The position numbers and the translations under genes are program-made. Shown here piece after piece: positions 1 through 7,371 of a DNA stretch of 11,194 nucleotides. The stretch is from the NCBI GenBank assembly GCA_905210845.1, contig CAJLYG010000091.1:1-11194 (forward strand), written 5' to 3'. Source of the DNA: an uncultured Prevotella sp. (GTDB taxonomy: Bacteria; Bacteroidota; Bacteroidia; Bacteroidales; Bacteroidaceae). Position 1 is the stretch's first letter. Every line of letters starts with the position of its first letter. The notes beneath the pieces are model-generated. The model did no database searches and had not been told where the DNA came from. It saw only the letters and a program-made list of their open reading frames with translations.

Positions 1-1
1 C

Positions 2-586
2 CAGTTCGGTACCGGCGGTCATGAGATCGGACAGGAACTGGCAGATCGGTTGGGCGTGAAACTCATAGACAAGCAACTTCTTCAGGCTGTGGCTGACAAG
101 TTCCATTTGACAGAGAAGGAGGCGCAAAGGTTGGAGAGACGCCGCCCGTCATGGTGGGATGATTTTTCCCAATTCTATCAAGGTTTCATGAGCATGCACG
201 AGTATAAAGTAAATCCACGGGAAATTACCTCTCGGCAATTGTTCTATGCACAAGCAGATGCCATGAAGCGAATTGCAGGGCAGGAGAGCTGCGTAGTCGT
301 CGGGCGTTGTGGCTTTGACGTCTTTCGACAACATCCCAATAAGCTAAGCCTGTTTATTCATTCTTCACTTGATCGCAGGATTGCCCGTATTGAAGATCGG
401 TATAAAGTTGATGAGGACAAAGCCCGTGTCCTCATAGAGGATAATGATTATACACGGGAGCTGTATACGAAGACTTTTACGGGGAAAGACTGGTATGATG
501 CCCGTAATTACGACTTGACCTTGGACGTTACGCGAATGGGCGTATATGGCGCTATCGATTTCCTCTTGCGATTTGTTGATGAATAA
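2..586 (+). CDS. Cytidylate kinase-like family protein (5' partial)
   Basis: This is a P-loop nucleotide kinase of the cytidylate kinase-like family, which would transfer phosphate from ATP to a nucleotide such as CMP; its true substrate is unknown. The reading frame is open to the left edge, and the first visible residues, QFGTGGHEIG, are a Walker A-like loop that in this family sits only a few residues after the start. So roughly ten residues or fewer are probably missing, and the internal TTG at 50 is not the start. Other family marks are LIDKQLL soon after the loop, VVVGRCGFDVF in the middle, the FIHSSLDRRIARI segment, and a C-terminal YTKTFTGKDWYDARNYDL stretch resembling the family's lid region. 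The 194 visible residues fit a protein of about 200. The stop is TAA at 584-586. A 140-base gap to pheT with its own promoter suggests a separate transcript. Family assignment is firm; substrate is not. Confidence 0.85.
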   Translation, partial: QFGTGGHEIGQELADRLGVKLIDKQLLQAVADKFHLTEKEAQRLERRRPSWWDDFSQFYQGFMSMHEYKVNPREITSRQLFYAQADAMKRIAGQESCVVVGRCGFDVFRQHPNKLSLFIHSSLDRRIARIEDRYKVDEDKARVLIEDNDYTRELYTKTFTGKDWYDARNYDLTLDVTRMGVYGAIDFLLRFVDE

Positions 587-663
587 GCATTACAATCTGA
601 TCAGCCTTAAGCAATTTTCGGGCAAATGTTCTTGGCTTGGCTGCGTTAATTCTCCCAAATCGT

Positions 664-694
664 TTTGTCACGTCAGTATAATTTATTAATTTTG
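664..694 (+). promoter_or_regulatory. Bacteroidota-type promoter for pheT-yebC
   Basis: A -33 box TTTG (664-667) and a -7 box TAATTTTG (687-694, matching TAnnTTTG) are separated by 19 bases, the spacing known for the primary sigma factor of Bacteroidota. Transcription would start near 701 and leave an A-rich leader of about 26 bases with no Shine-Dalgarno sequence before the ATG at 727. The rest of the 587-726 gap shows no clear terminator for the upstream kinase gene. Confidence 0.72.
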
Positions 695-726
695 CAAGGT
701 TTAAGATTATATACAAAATACAAAAT

Positions 727-3189
727 ATGAACATTTCTTACAAATGGCTGAAAGAGTACGTCGATTTTGATCTTACTCCCCAGGAGACAGCTGATGCGCT
801 TACATCCTGTGGACTTGAAGTGGATGCTCTTGAGGAGAAACAGACTATCAAGGGTGGTCTAAAGGGATTATATGTCGGAAAAGTCCTTACATGTGAAATG
901 CATCCTAATTCTGATCACTTACATGTGACGACGGTGGACTTAGGAAAGGGTGAACCCCAGCAGATCGTGTGTGGTGCTCCGAACGTAGCGGCAGGCCAGA
1001 AAGTTATCGTAGCCGATTTGGGTTGCGTGCTTTACGATGGTGATCAGGAATTCACGATCAAGAAGTCACGTCTCCGCGGAGTGGATAGCTTTGGCATGAT
1101 CTGTGCAGAGGATGAGATCGGGATAGGGACGGACCATAGTGGCATTATCGTCCTCCCCGACGATGCCCCCGTGGGTCAGCCTGCTTCTGCATATTATCAC
1201 TTGGAGAGTGATTGGATCATCGAGATTGATATCACGGCGAACCGTGGAGATGCGCTCAGCCATTATGGCGTGGCACGTGACCTATATGCCTGGCTTGTGC
1301 AGAGAGGTTATCAGACATCCTTACATCGGCCGGATTGCAACGCGTTTGCCGTCGACAATCACGATCTTCCCATTGATGTGGAAATTGAGAATACTGATGC
1401 CTGCCGGCGGTATGCTTGTCTAAGTATCACGGATTGTGAGGTGAAAGAAAGTCCAAAATGGCTTCAGGATAAGTTGACGGTTATCGGGCTGCGTCCTATT
1501 AACAACATAGTAGACATTACGAATTATGTCATGATGGCATACGGCCAGCCGATGCACTGCTTTGATGCTGATATGGTGAAAGGCCATAAAATCGTGGTAC
1601 GTACGCAACCTGAGGGGACAAAGTTCGTAACCCTTGACGGGCAAGAGCACATCTTAGGCGAGCATGACCTCAGTATTTGCAATGCAGAGGAACCGATGTG
1701 TATAGCAGGTATTTTTGGCGGCAAGGGAAGTGGTACCTACGAGACAACCAAGAATGTAGTGTTGGAAAGCGCTTATTTCCATCCAACCTGGATTCGGAAG
1801 AGTGCGCGCCGTCATGGATTAAGTACGGATGCCAGTTATCGTTTTGAACGCGGCATTGATCCCAATGGCACTATATACGCTTTGAAACAGGCTGCTATTT
1901 TATGCAAGCAGTTGGCAGGTGGAAAGGTATCTATGGAAATCAAGGATGTTTATCCCAATCCGATCTCGGATTTTAAGGTCCACTTGAACTATGAATATGC
2001 CCATAGGCTAATTGGTAAGGAAATAGGCAAAGAGACGATTAAGAGTATCGTTACCAGTCTGGAAATGGGCATCGACAATGAAACGGAAGAAGGCTTGGAC
2101 CTGACAGTGCCAGCCTATCGTGTAGACGTACAGCGCCCTTGTGATGTAGTAGAGGATATCCTGCGTATTTATGGATATAATAATGTGGAGATCCCAACAC
2201 AGTTGAAGTCAGCATTGACCATCCAAGGTGAAGAGGATCATGAGCATGTTCTTGAGAACATCATCAGTGAGCAATTGGTCGGCTGTGGGTTCAATGAAAT
2301 CATGAACAATTCGCTGACCAAGACGGCATACTATCAGTCATTGAACAAATATACAGAGGAAACGACGGTGAAGGTAATGAATCCCCTGAGTTCAGATCTT
2401 GGCGTGATGCGGCAGACCTTATTGTTTGGGGGATTGGAGAGCATCGTCCGTAATGTCAACCATAAGAATGCCAACCTGAGGTTCTTTGAGTTTGGCAATT
2501 GCTATCATTTCCATCCCGAAAAACATACTGTAGAAGATCCTGTAAAGGCTTATTCCGAAGAGAACCATCTCGGACTTTGGGTGACCGGCAAGCGCGTGGA
2601 AGGTTCTTGGGCACATCAAAATGAAGAAAGTAGTTTTTATGAGCTGAAGGCATACGTAGAGAATATATTCGCCAGATTGGGTGTTCCTGTAGGATCGTAT
2701 GTCATCGTCGATAGTGATAATGATATCTTCTCAAAGGGATTGACCTTTCAGAACAGGGGTGGAAAAGTCTTGGCAGAATTGGGAATTGTCAGCTTGAAGT
2801 TGAAGAAGGCGTTTGATCTTGATAAGGATGTTTTCTTTGCAGATATCCACTGGCAGGCTGTCATGAAAGCAATCCGTAAGAATAAAGTGGAATTTACGGA
2901 TATCCCGAAATATCCGGCAGTTAGCCGTGACTTGGCATTGTTGATCGATTCTGATGTGGAATTCGAACAGATTGAGCAGATTGCCCGTCAGAGTGAGAAG
3001 AAGCTTTTGAAGAAGGTAGAACTGTTTGATGTTTATCAAGGCAAGAACCTACCGGAAGGCAAGAAGAGTTATGCGGTGAACTTCATTATCCAGGATGAGG
3101 AAAAAACTCTGAATGACAAGCAAATCGATGCTATTATGAATAAACTCATCCATAACCTGAAGAGCAAGTTGGGCGCGGAACTAAGATAA
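727..3189 (+). CDS. pheT: Phenylalanine--tRNA ligase beta subunit
   Basis: This is the large subunit of the alpha2-beta2 phenylalanyl-tRNA synthetase, which charges tRNA-Phe in the cytoplasm; the alpha subunit holds the aminoacylation site and beta carries editing and tRNA binding. The 820-residue length is typical of the full bacterial form. Domains in order: N-terminal start MNISYKWLKEYV; EMAP-II-like tRNA-binding fold about 43-150, with HPNSDHL at 59-65 and CGAPN at 82-86; B3/B4 editing domain about 220-395, including RPINNIVDITNYV at 256-268 and the conserved GLSTDASYRFERGIDP near 374-389; B5 domain about 410-480; core synthetase-like region; and a C-terminal FDX-ACB anticodon-binding domain about 726-820 (KYPAVSRDLALLID). 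The ATG at 727 gives the canonical N-terminus. No pheS adjoins it: the upstream gene is an unrelated kinase. yebC follows 40 bases downstream without an obvious promoter, so the two are probably co-transcribed. Confidence 0.97.
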   Translation: MNISYKWLKEYVDFDLTPQETADALTSCGLEVDALEEKQTIKGGLKGLYVGKVLTCEMHPNSDHLHVTTVDLGKGEPQQIVCGAPNVAAGQKVIVADLGCVLYDGDQEFTIKKSRLRGVDSFGMICAEDEIGIGTDHSGIIVLPDDAPVGQPASAYYHLESDWIIEIDITANRGDALSHYGVARDLYAWLVQRGYQTSLHRPDCNAFAVDNHDLPIDVEIENTDACRRYACLSITDCEVKESPKWLQDKLTVIGLRPINNIVDITNYVMMAYGQPMHCFDADMVKGHKIVVRTQPEGTKFVTLDGQEHILGEHDLSICNAEEPMCIAGIFGGKGSGTYETTKNVVLESAYFHPTWIRKSARRHGLSTDASYRFERGIDPNGTIYALKQAAILCKQLAGGKVSMEIKDVYPNPISDFKVHLNYEYAHRLIGKEIGKETIKSIVTSLEMGIDNETEEGLDLTVPAYRVDVQRPCDVVEDILRIYGYNNVEIPTQLKSALTIQGEEDHEHVLENIISEQLVGCGFNEIMNNSLTKTAYYQSLNKYTEETTVKVMNPLSSDLGVMRQTLLFGGLESIVRNVNHKNANLRFFEFGNCYHFHPEKHTVEDPVKAYSEENHLGLWVTGKRVEGSWAHQNEESSFYELKAYVENIFARLGVPVGSYVIVDSDNDIFSKGLTFQNRGGKVLAELGIVSLKLKKAFDLDKDVFFADIHWQAVMKAIRKNKVEFTDIPKYPAVSRDLALLIDSDVEFEQIEQIARQSEKKLLKKVELFDVYQGKNLPEGKKSYAVNFIIQDEEKTLNDKQIDAIMNKLIHNLKSKLGAELR

Positions 3190-3229
3190 TCAGAATCAAA
3201 ACAAATAAAAACAATTTAAAATTACTCCA

Positions 3230-3976
3230 ATGGGAAGAGCATTTGAATATCGTAAGGCTACCAAGCTGAAAAGATGGGGTCACATGGCCCGTACATTTAC
3301 AAAATTAGGTAAGCAGATCGCTATTGCCGTCAAGGCAGGTGGCCCTGATCCAGAGAATAACCCTGGACTGCGTGCGATCATTGCAAACTGCAAGCGCGAG
3401 AATATGCCAAAGGATAACATCGAGCGTGCCATCAAGAATGCAATGGGTAAGGACCAGAGTGAATACAAGGAAGTTACCTATGAGGGATATGGTCCTCATG
3501 GAGTGGCAATCCTCGTTGACACGCTAACTGATAATACGACCCGTACGGTCGCTGATGTGCGTTCAGTGTTCAATAAGTTCAATGGTAACTTGGGCACGAC
3601 CGGCTCCCTGTCTTTCCTTTTTGACCACAAAGCCGTGTTCACCTTTAAGAAGAAAGAAGGAATGGACATGGATGACCTGATTCTCGACCTGATTGACTAT
3701 GGCGTTGAGGACGAGTTTGATGAGGACGAGGAGACCGGAGAGATTACCATCTATGGCGCACCAACAAGTTTTGGCGATATTCAGAAACACCTTGAAGGAG
3801 ATGGGTTTGAAGTTACCGGGGCAGAGTTTACTTATATCCCTAATGACCTGAAGGACGTAACTGCCGAGCAGCGCGAGACCATTGACAAGATGGTAGAGAA
3901 GCTCGAAGACTTTGACGACGTACAGACTGTTTATACGAATATGAAACCAGCTCCTGAGACGGATGAAGAAGCTTAA
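3230..3976 (+). CDS. yebC: YebC/PmpR (TACO1-like) family protein
   Basis: The 248-residue product belongs to the YebC/PmpR family. Members were long annotated as transcriptional regulators, and more recent work on homologues points to a role on the ribosome, easing translation of difficult proline-rich stretches. Family hallmarks seen here are FTKLGKQIAIAVKAGGPDPENNP (residues 23-45), the NMPKDNIERAIKNA helix, YEGYGPHGVAILVDTLTDN and RTVADVRSVFNKFNGNLG. The N-terminus is the short Bacteroidota form, MGRAFEYRKATKLKRWGHMAR, instead of the usual MAGHSKW start. A Glu/Asp-rich run (VEDEFDEDEETGEI) lies in the last third. The ATG at 3230 follows an A-rich 40-base gap after pheT with no promoter signature, which suggests an operon. 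Family certain; exact role inferred. Confidence 0.93.
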   Translation: MGRAFEYRKATKLKRWGHMARTFTKLGKQIAIAVKAGGPDPENNPGLRAIIANCKRENMPKDNIERAIKNAMGKDQSEYKEVTYEGYGPHGVAILVDTLTDNTTRTVADVRSVFNKFNGNLGTTGSLSFLFDHKAVFTFKKKEGMDMDDLILDLIDYGVEDEFDEDEETGEITIYGAPTSFGDIQKHLEGDGFEVTGAEFTYIPNDLKDVTAEQRETIDKMVEKLEDFDDVQTVYTNMKPAPETDEEA

Positions 3977-3994
3977 ATAAATATCGGAATATAG

Positions 3995-4033
3995 GAAGGG
4001 CTGATCTCAATGAAGGTCAGCCCTTCTTCTTAT
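3995..4033 (+). terminator. Intrinsic terminator after yebC
   Basis: A 10-bp perfect stem, GAAGGGCTGA (3995-4004) with TCAGCCCTTC (4017-4026), is extended inward by a T-G and a C-G pair and closed by an 8-base loop. It is followed by a T-rich stretch (TTCTTCTTAT, 4024-4033). It begins 18 bases after the yebC stop. The minus-strand lipoprotein gene ends at 4030, so the hairpin also lies 4 bases beyond that stop, but the minus-strand side has no good T-run. Confidence 0.8.
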
Positions 4034-4449
4034 TTATGAGAATTAACTTTGTAATCGTAGTCTTTAGGCGTGAAAAGCGCTTGGAAGAGAATTTGCTGAG
4101 GACGCTTTTGGGAATGGAGCACGTAGGCAAAGTTGAATCCAGCATCCTTATAGGCCTTTGTCTTCGTGTCTTTGGCTATTCCTGTGGCAAGGGCTGTCCT
4201 GATGCTTTTGGCATTGGCTGTGATAATGGCACTGTCATCCATTTTGTCTGTCAACGTGCAAAAGTAATAATAGGTCCTTGTGTTCTTGTCGAAGACGATG
4301 CTGTCTGTCCGAGTATAGTTCTCAATGGGCGTTGGACAATATTTTTCTGTATATTCCTTTGCTTCCCGTGCCGCTCGGTCTTCCAACGACTCGTGGCGGC
4401 AGGAGACCATGAAGCATGCTCCTATCAGTAAGATGATTATCTTTTTCAT
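4030..4449 (-). CDS. Small conserved-looking lipoprotein, function unknown
   Basis: The 139-residue product begins with a lipoprotein signal peptide: MKK, a hydrophobic core IIILLIGACFMV, then SC with the lipidated cysteine at residue 17. The mature protein should therefore be anchored in the inner or outer membrane facing the periplasm. The rest is hydrophilic, starts with a charged helix-like stretch (HESLEDRAAREAKEYTEKY) and continues with a Tyr/Phe-rich segment (RTYYYFCTLTDKMDD) that suggests a small beta-rich fold. A second cysteine lies at about residue 38 and a third near 64. I do not recognise the family. It is convergent with yebC, its stop lying inside the end of the yebC terminator, and divergent from the winged-helix gene at 4576. 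The plus-strand open frame across the same bases is a shadow: the minus frame has the signal peptide, promoter and sensible composition. Confidence 0.82.
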   Translation of the reverse strand: MKKIIILLIGACFMVSCRHESLEDRAAREAKEYTEKYCPTPIENYTRTDSIVFDKNTRTYYYFCTLTDKMDDSAIITANAKSIRTALATGIAKDTKTKAYKDAGFNFAYVLHSQKRPQQILFQALFTPKDYDYKVNSHK

Positions 4450-4471
4450 ATTCCTTTGAACCTAAGTTGTG

Positions 4472-4503
4472 CAAAGTTACATTTTTATTTTGATATAAAT
4501 CAA
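4472..4503 (-). promoter_or_regulatory. Promoter for the lipoprotein gene
   Basis: Read on the minus strand, TAACTTTG (4479-4472) is a perfect TAnnTTTG -7 box, about 22 bases before the ATG at 4449. A partial -33 box TTGA lies 20 bases further upstream (4503-4500). The -33 match is weak and the -7 match strong. Confidence 0.6.
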
Positions 4504-4520
4504 GAAATTTCAAGAAATTT
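4501..4520. repeat. Tandem decamer repeat between divergent promoters
   Basis: The decamer CAAGAAATTT occurs twice head to tail. The junction creates the perfect 8-bp palindrome GAAATTTC (4504-4511). The repeat lies exactly between the two divergent promoters, touching the -33 region of both, so it could be an operator. The AT-richness of the region means chance is possible. Confidence 0.5.
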
Positions 4521-4549
4521 GGCGATTTGATGGAAATGTAGTACATTTG
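4518..4549 (+). promoter_or_regulatory. Promoter for the 61-residue winged-helix gene
   Basis: TTTG (4518-4521) and TACATTTG (4542-4549, matching TAnnTTTG) are 20 bases apart. Transcription would begin near 4556, about 20 bases before the ATG at 4576, with an A-rich leader and no Shine-Dalgarno sequence. Confidence 0.7.
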
Positions 4550-4575
4550 CAACATCAATAATAAATCAGCCAAAT

Positions 4576-4761
4576 ATGAAAGAAATAGCAGGTGAGGTTG
4601 CAGGTAAGATCTGGAACGCTCTAAATGAAAATGAAGGACAGGACCTCAAGGCATTGAAGAAGTCCACTAAAGAAACGGACAGAAATCTTTATCTTGGTCT
4701 CGGTTGGTTGCTCCGCGAGGACAAGATCTACGGAGAAAATGGTAAATTCAATCTGAAATAA
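4576..4761 (+). CDS. Small winged helix-turn-helix protein (DUF2582/PF10771-like)
   Basis: This 61-residue protein is essentially one winged helix-turn-helix domain. It starts with an amphipathic helix (EIAGEVAGKIWNALNE), continues with a Lys-rich central helix (DLKALKKSTKETDRNLYLGLGWL), and ends in a short wing (KIYGENGKFNLK). The signature GLGWLLREDKI (41-51) matches GMGWLFKEGKI in the tailed protein at 9277-9588 at 7 of 11 positions, and both share an AG-x-(V/I) motif in the first helix. The two are therefore paralogues. The domain resembles the small winged-helix family annotated as DUF2582 in Bacteroidota. It probably binds DNA, but no target is visible. The gene has its own promoter, is divergent from the lipoprotein gene, and ends 17 bases before a long hairpin, so it is likely monocistronic. 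Confidence 0.85.
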   Translation: MKEIAGEVAGKIWNALNENEGQDLKALKKSTKETDRNLYLGLGWLLREDKIYGENGKFNLK

Positions 4762-4778
4762 GGTTTTAAAATTAATTA

Positions 4779-4827
4779 AAAAAAATACGTTGGTGTCCTT
4801 CTTTCAAGGGTATCAACGTATTTTTTT
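4779..4827. terminator. Long symmetrical hairpin, probable bidirectional terminator
   Basis: A 14-bp perfect inverted repeat (4779-4792 with 4814-4827) carries an A-run on the left and a T-run on the right. The 21 bases between can pair further as RNA: eight more pairs including CCTT/AAGG and three G-U wobbles, leaving a 5-base loop (CTTTC). The result is an almost uninterrupted 22-bp stem. It starts 17 bases after the winged-helix gene stop. The T-run abuts the -7 box of lepA. Confidence 0.8.
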
Positions 4828-4828
4828 A

Positions 4829-4836
4829 TATCTTTG
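4829..4836 (+). promoter_or_regulatory. Probable -7 box of the lepA promoter
   Basis: TATCTTTG matches TAnnTTTG and ends 24 bases before the lepA ATG, a placement like that of the other promoters here. No TTTG lies 19-20 bases upstream; the nearest candidate, TTTC at 4802-4805, is 23 bases away, inside the hairpin loop. The -33 part is therefore weak or absent. Confidence 0.55.
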
Positions 4837-4860
4837 TACTTCATTAGGATAGAGAAAACA

Positions 4861-6651
4861 ATGGAGCATATCAATCAAATACGGAATTTTTGTATTATCG
4901 CCCATATTGATCATGGCAAATCCACCTTGGCGGATCGTCTTCTTGAATATACGAAGACAATCCAGATTACAGAGGGACAGATGCTTGATGACATGGACCT
5001 GGAGCGAGAAAGAGGTATTACGATAAAAAGTCATGCCATCCAGATGCAGTATGCGCTTGAAGGGCAGAACTATGAACTCAACCTGATTGACACGCCGGGA
5101 CATGTGGATTTCTCCTATGAGGTATCCCGTAGCATCGCCGCATGCGAGGGTGCACTTCTTGTCGTGGATGCTACTCAGGGCGTTCAGGCGCAGACCATCT
5201 CGAATTTATATATGGCTATTGACCACGACTTAGAAATCATTCCGGTGATTAATAAGGTTGACATGCCCAGTGCCATGCCTGACGAAGTGGAGGACGAGAT
5301 CATCGACCTGATTGGCTGCGACCGGAAAGACATCATACGTGCCTCTGGCAAGACAGGTGAGGGCGTGCCGGCTATTCTTGAAGCTGTCGTCAAGCGAATC
5401 CCACATCCCTCAGGAGATGACAACGCTCCCTTGCAGGCATTGATATTTGATTCCGTATTTAATAGCTTTCGGGGTATCATCGCTTATTTTAAGATTGAAA
5501 ATGGCACCTTGAGGAAAGGGGATAAGGTAAAGTTCTTTAATACGGGCATGGAGTATGTTGCTGATGAGGTGGGCGTTCTGAAGATGGACATGATCCCACG
5601 TCAGGTGATGCATGCTGGTGAAGTAGGCTATATTATCAGTGGCATAAAGGATGCCACAGAGGTTAAGGTGGGAGATACTATTACCCATGTCGACCGTCCT
5701 TGTGAGAAAGCAATTGAAGGATTCCAGGAGGTGAAGCCCATGGTGTTTGCTGGCGTTTACCCCATTGACCCTGCTGATTATGAGAACTTGAGGTCGTCGC
5801 TTGAGAAGTTACAGCTTAACGATGCTTCCCTGACTTTTTCTCCAGAGTCTTCCGTGGCGTTGGGATTTGGGTTTAGATGTGGCTTCTTGGGATTATTGCA
5901 CATGGAAATCGTGCAGGAGCGCCTTGACCGGGAATTCAATATGGATGTCATCACCACCGTACCCAATGTTTCTTATCAAGTCTACGACAAGCAAGGAAAT
6001 GTCAAAGAGGTACACAATCCTTCAGGGCTTCCTGACATGACCTTGATTGATCATATTGAAGAGCCCTATATTCGGGCGACCATTATCACGTCCACCAATT
6101 TTATAGGCCCAATCATGAAATTATGCTTAGATAAGCGTGGAGAACTGATCAATCAGGAATATGTCAGTGGAAATCGTGTGGAACTGCATTTCTACCTGCC
6201 GTTGGGTGAGATCGTGATAGACTTCTATGATAAGTTGAAGAGTATCTCGAAAGGCTATGCGTCTTTTGACTATCATATTGATGGTTTCCGCCCTTCTCGG
6301 TTGGTGAAGTTGGATATTCTGTTGAACGGTGAGCCCGTAGATGCCCTATCCACGCTTACCCATTATGACAATGCGGAGCCTTTTGGACGTAGGATGTGTG
6401 AGAAGTTGAAGGAGCTCATACCCAGGCAGCAGTTTGATATCGCCATCCAGGCGGCTATCGGGGGGAAGATCATTGCCCGCGAGACAGTCAAACAGGTGCG
6501 CAAGGATGTCACGGCAAAATGCTATGGCGGTGATGTGAGCCGTAAGAGAAAATTGCTTGAGAAGCAGAAGCGTGGTAAGAAACGCATGAAGCAAATTGGC
6601 AATGTGGAGGTACCGCAAAAGGCATTCCTCGCAGTATTGAAATTAGATTGA
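4861..6651 (+). CDS. lepA: Elongation factor 4 (translational GTPase LepA)
   Basis: LepA/EF4 is a ribosome-associated GTPase related to EF-G, implicated in initiation, ribosome assembly and recovery of stalled ribosomes. The ATG at 4861 gives 596 residues and the standard start [20 protein letters not shown]; an in-frame TTG at 4834 lies within the promoter and is rejected. GTPase motifs are complete: G1 AHIDHGKST (14-22), G2 RERGITI (49-55), G3 DTPGH (77-81) and G4 NKVD (131-134). Domain II and the EF-G III/V-like domains follow, with the [19 protein letters not shown] motif. The LepA-specific C-terminal domain ends in [16 protein letters not shown] and [12 protein letters not shown]. No truncation is seen. 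The Crp/Fnr-type gene begins 24 bases after the stop, probably on the same transcript. Confidence 0.98.
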   Translation: MEHINQIRNFCIIAHIDHGKSTLADRLLEYTKTIQITEGQMLDDMDLERERGITIKSHAIQMQYALEGQNYELNLIDTPGHVDFSYEVSRSIAACEGALLVVDATQGVQAQTISNLYMAIDHDLEIIPVINKVDMPSAMPDEVEDEIIDLIGCDRKDIIRASGKTGEGVPAILEAVVKRIPHPSGDDNAPLQALIFDSVFNSFRGIIAYFKIENGTLRKGDKVKFFNTGMEYVADEVGVLKMDMIPRQVMHAGEVGYIISGIKDATEVKVGDTITHVDRPCEKAIEGFQEVKPMVFAGVYPIDPADYENLRSSLEKLQLNDASLTFSPESSVALGFGFRCGFLGLLHMEIVQERLDREFNMDVITTVPNVSYQVYDKQGNVKEVHNPSGLPDMTLIDHIEEPYIRATIITSTNFIGPIMKLCLDKRGELINQEYVSGNRVELHFYLPLGEIVIDFYDKLKSISKGYASFDYHIDGFRPSRLVKLDILLNGEPVDALSTLTHYDNAEPFGRRMCEKLKELIPRQQFDIAIQAAIGGKIIARETVKQVRKDVTAKCYGGDVSRKRKLLEKQKRGKKRMKQIGNVEVPQKAFLAVLKLD

Positions 6652-6663
6652 TTTATAGATAAT

Positions 6664-6670
6664 AAGGAAG
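6664..6670 (+). promoter_or_regulatory. Shine-Dalgarno-like ribosome binding site
   Basis: AAGGAAG sits 5 bases before the ATG at 6676, in the short lepA-regulator gap. Most other starts in the window lack a purine-rich core of this kind, so it stands out and supports both this start and translation as a downstream operon gene. Confidence 0.5.
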
Positions 6671-6675
6671 TAATC

Positions 6676-7272
6676 ATGAAAGAACTTGCAAACACGACTC
6701 GGGACATCGCAAGGGAACTGGCACGTAAGTACAGTACTATGACCCACGATGAACTGGATATCTTGGAGAGCATACTCGTTCCCATGAAATATGCCAAGGG
6801 AGAGATGATCCTCAAAGAAGGGGAGGTCTGTCAGCATATCTATTATATAGATCGAGGACTGATCCGGCAGTTCTATTTCAAGAATGGGAAGGAACTGACA
6901 GAACATTTGGGGACAGACCATTCTATCTTCATGTGCATAGAGAGCTTGTTTAGGGAAGAACCCACTCGTTTACAGGTAGAAGCTTTGGAACCTACGATGA
7001 TCTATGCGCTCCCGAAATTGAGATTGGAAGAGGTGGCGTTGCATCATGTGAACATTCAAATCCTCTATCGCAAGATATTAGAAGAGAGCCTGATCATTTC
7101 GCAGGTACATGCCGACCTCGTGCGCTTTGAAACGGCGCAGGATAGATATCTTAAATTGTGTAAACTAATGCCACAGGTAGTGCTCCGTGCACCGTTGGTC
7201 TATATAGCCAACTATCTGCAGATGACACCGGAAACACTGAGTAGGGTAAGAGCAGCAACCTTGGGGCAATAA
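6676..7272 (+). CDS. Crp/Fnr family transcriptional regulator
   Basis: This 198-residue protein has the Crp/Fnr two-domain layout. A cyclic-nucleotide-binding-like beta barrel spans about 36-115, with MILKEGEVCQHIYYIDRGLIRQFY at its core. A dimer helix spans about 120-160, and a short C-terminal helix-turn-helix spans about 171-196 (PLVYIANYLQMTPETLSRVR). The region where cAMP-binding members carry the phosphate cassette reads SIFMCIESLFREEPTRLQ and lacks the usual FGE...RSA pattern. So it probably does not bind cAMP, and its effector is unknown. There is no Fnr-type cysteine cluster at the N-terminus. The ATG at 6676 is 24 bases after lepA with an SD-like site, suggesting a lepA-regulator operon. 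No terminator is visible before the aspS promoter at 7289. Related Bacteroidota proteins respond to oxidative or metabolic cues, but nothing here fixes the target genes. Confidence 0.9.
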   Translation: MKELANTTRDIARELARKYSTMTHDELDILESILVPMKYAKGEMILKEGEVCQHIYYIDRGLIRQFYFKNGKELTEHLGTDHSIFMCIESLFREEPTRLQVEALEPTMIYALPKLRLEEVALHHVNIQILYRKILEESLIISQVHADLVRFETAQDRYLKLCKLMPQVVLRAPLVYIANYLQMTPETLSRVRAATLGQ

Positions 7273-7288
7273 AAAACAGGAGAAATGT

Positions 7289-7319
7289 TTTGGCATTCCC
7301 TTGATTTGCTGTACCTTTG
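7289..7319 (+). promoter_or_regulatory. Promoter for aspS
   Basis: TTTG (7289-7292) and TACCTTTG (7312-7319) are separated by exactly 19 bases, matching the Bacteroidota consensus in full. Transcription from near 7326 would give a leader of about 46 bases before the ATG at 7372. Confidence 0.75.
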
Positions 7320-7371
7320 CAAATCCATGCCTATAGATGGAAATTGACAAATAAACATAACGTTACATAAT

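Noticed and set aside
587..663. Terminator for the cytidylate-kinase-like gene
   Set aside because: Only short, interrupted complementary stretches occur (for example AGCC near 603 with GGCT near 640) and no T-run follows.
4036..4431. 131-residue plus-strand open frame opposite the lipoprotein gene
   Set aside because: It has no promoter and no recognisable motif, while the minus-strand frame has a signal peptide with lipobox, a -7 box and a matching terminator position.
4834..4860. TTG-initiated N-terminal extension of LepA
   Set aside because: The TTG lies inside the -7 box, the added residues (MYFIRIEKT) are not part of the LepA family start, and the ATG at 4861 gives the normal N-terminus.
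7320..7371. T-box or other riboswitch in the aspS leader
   Set aside because: The leader is only about 46 bases, with no stem, no T-box-like sequence and no terminator; the 8-bp palindrome TAACGTTA at 7358-7365 is short and AT-rich.
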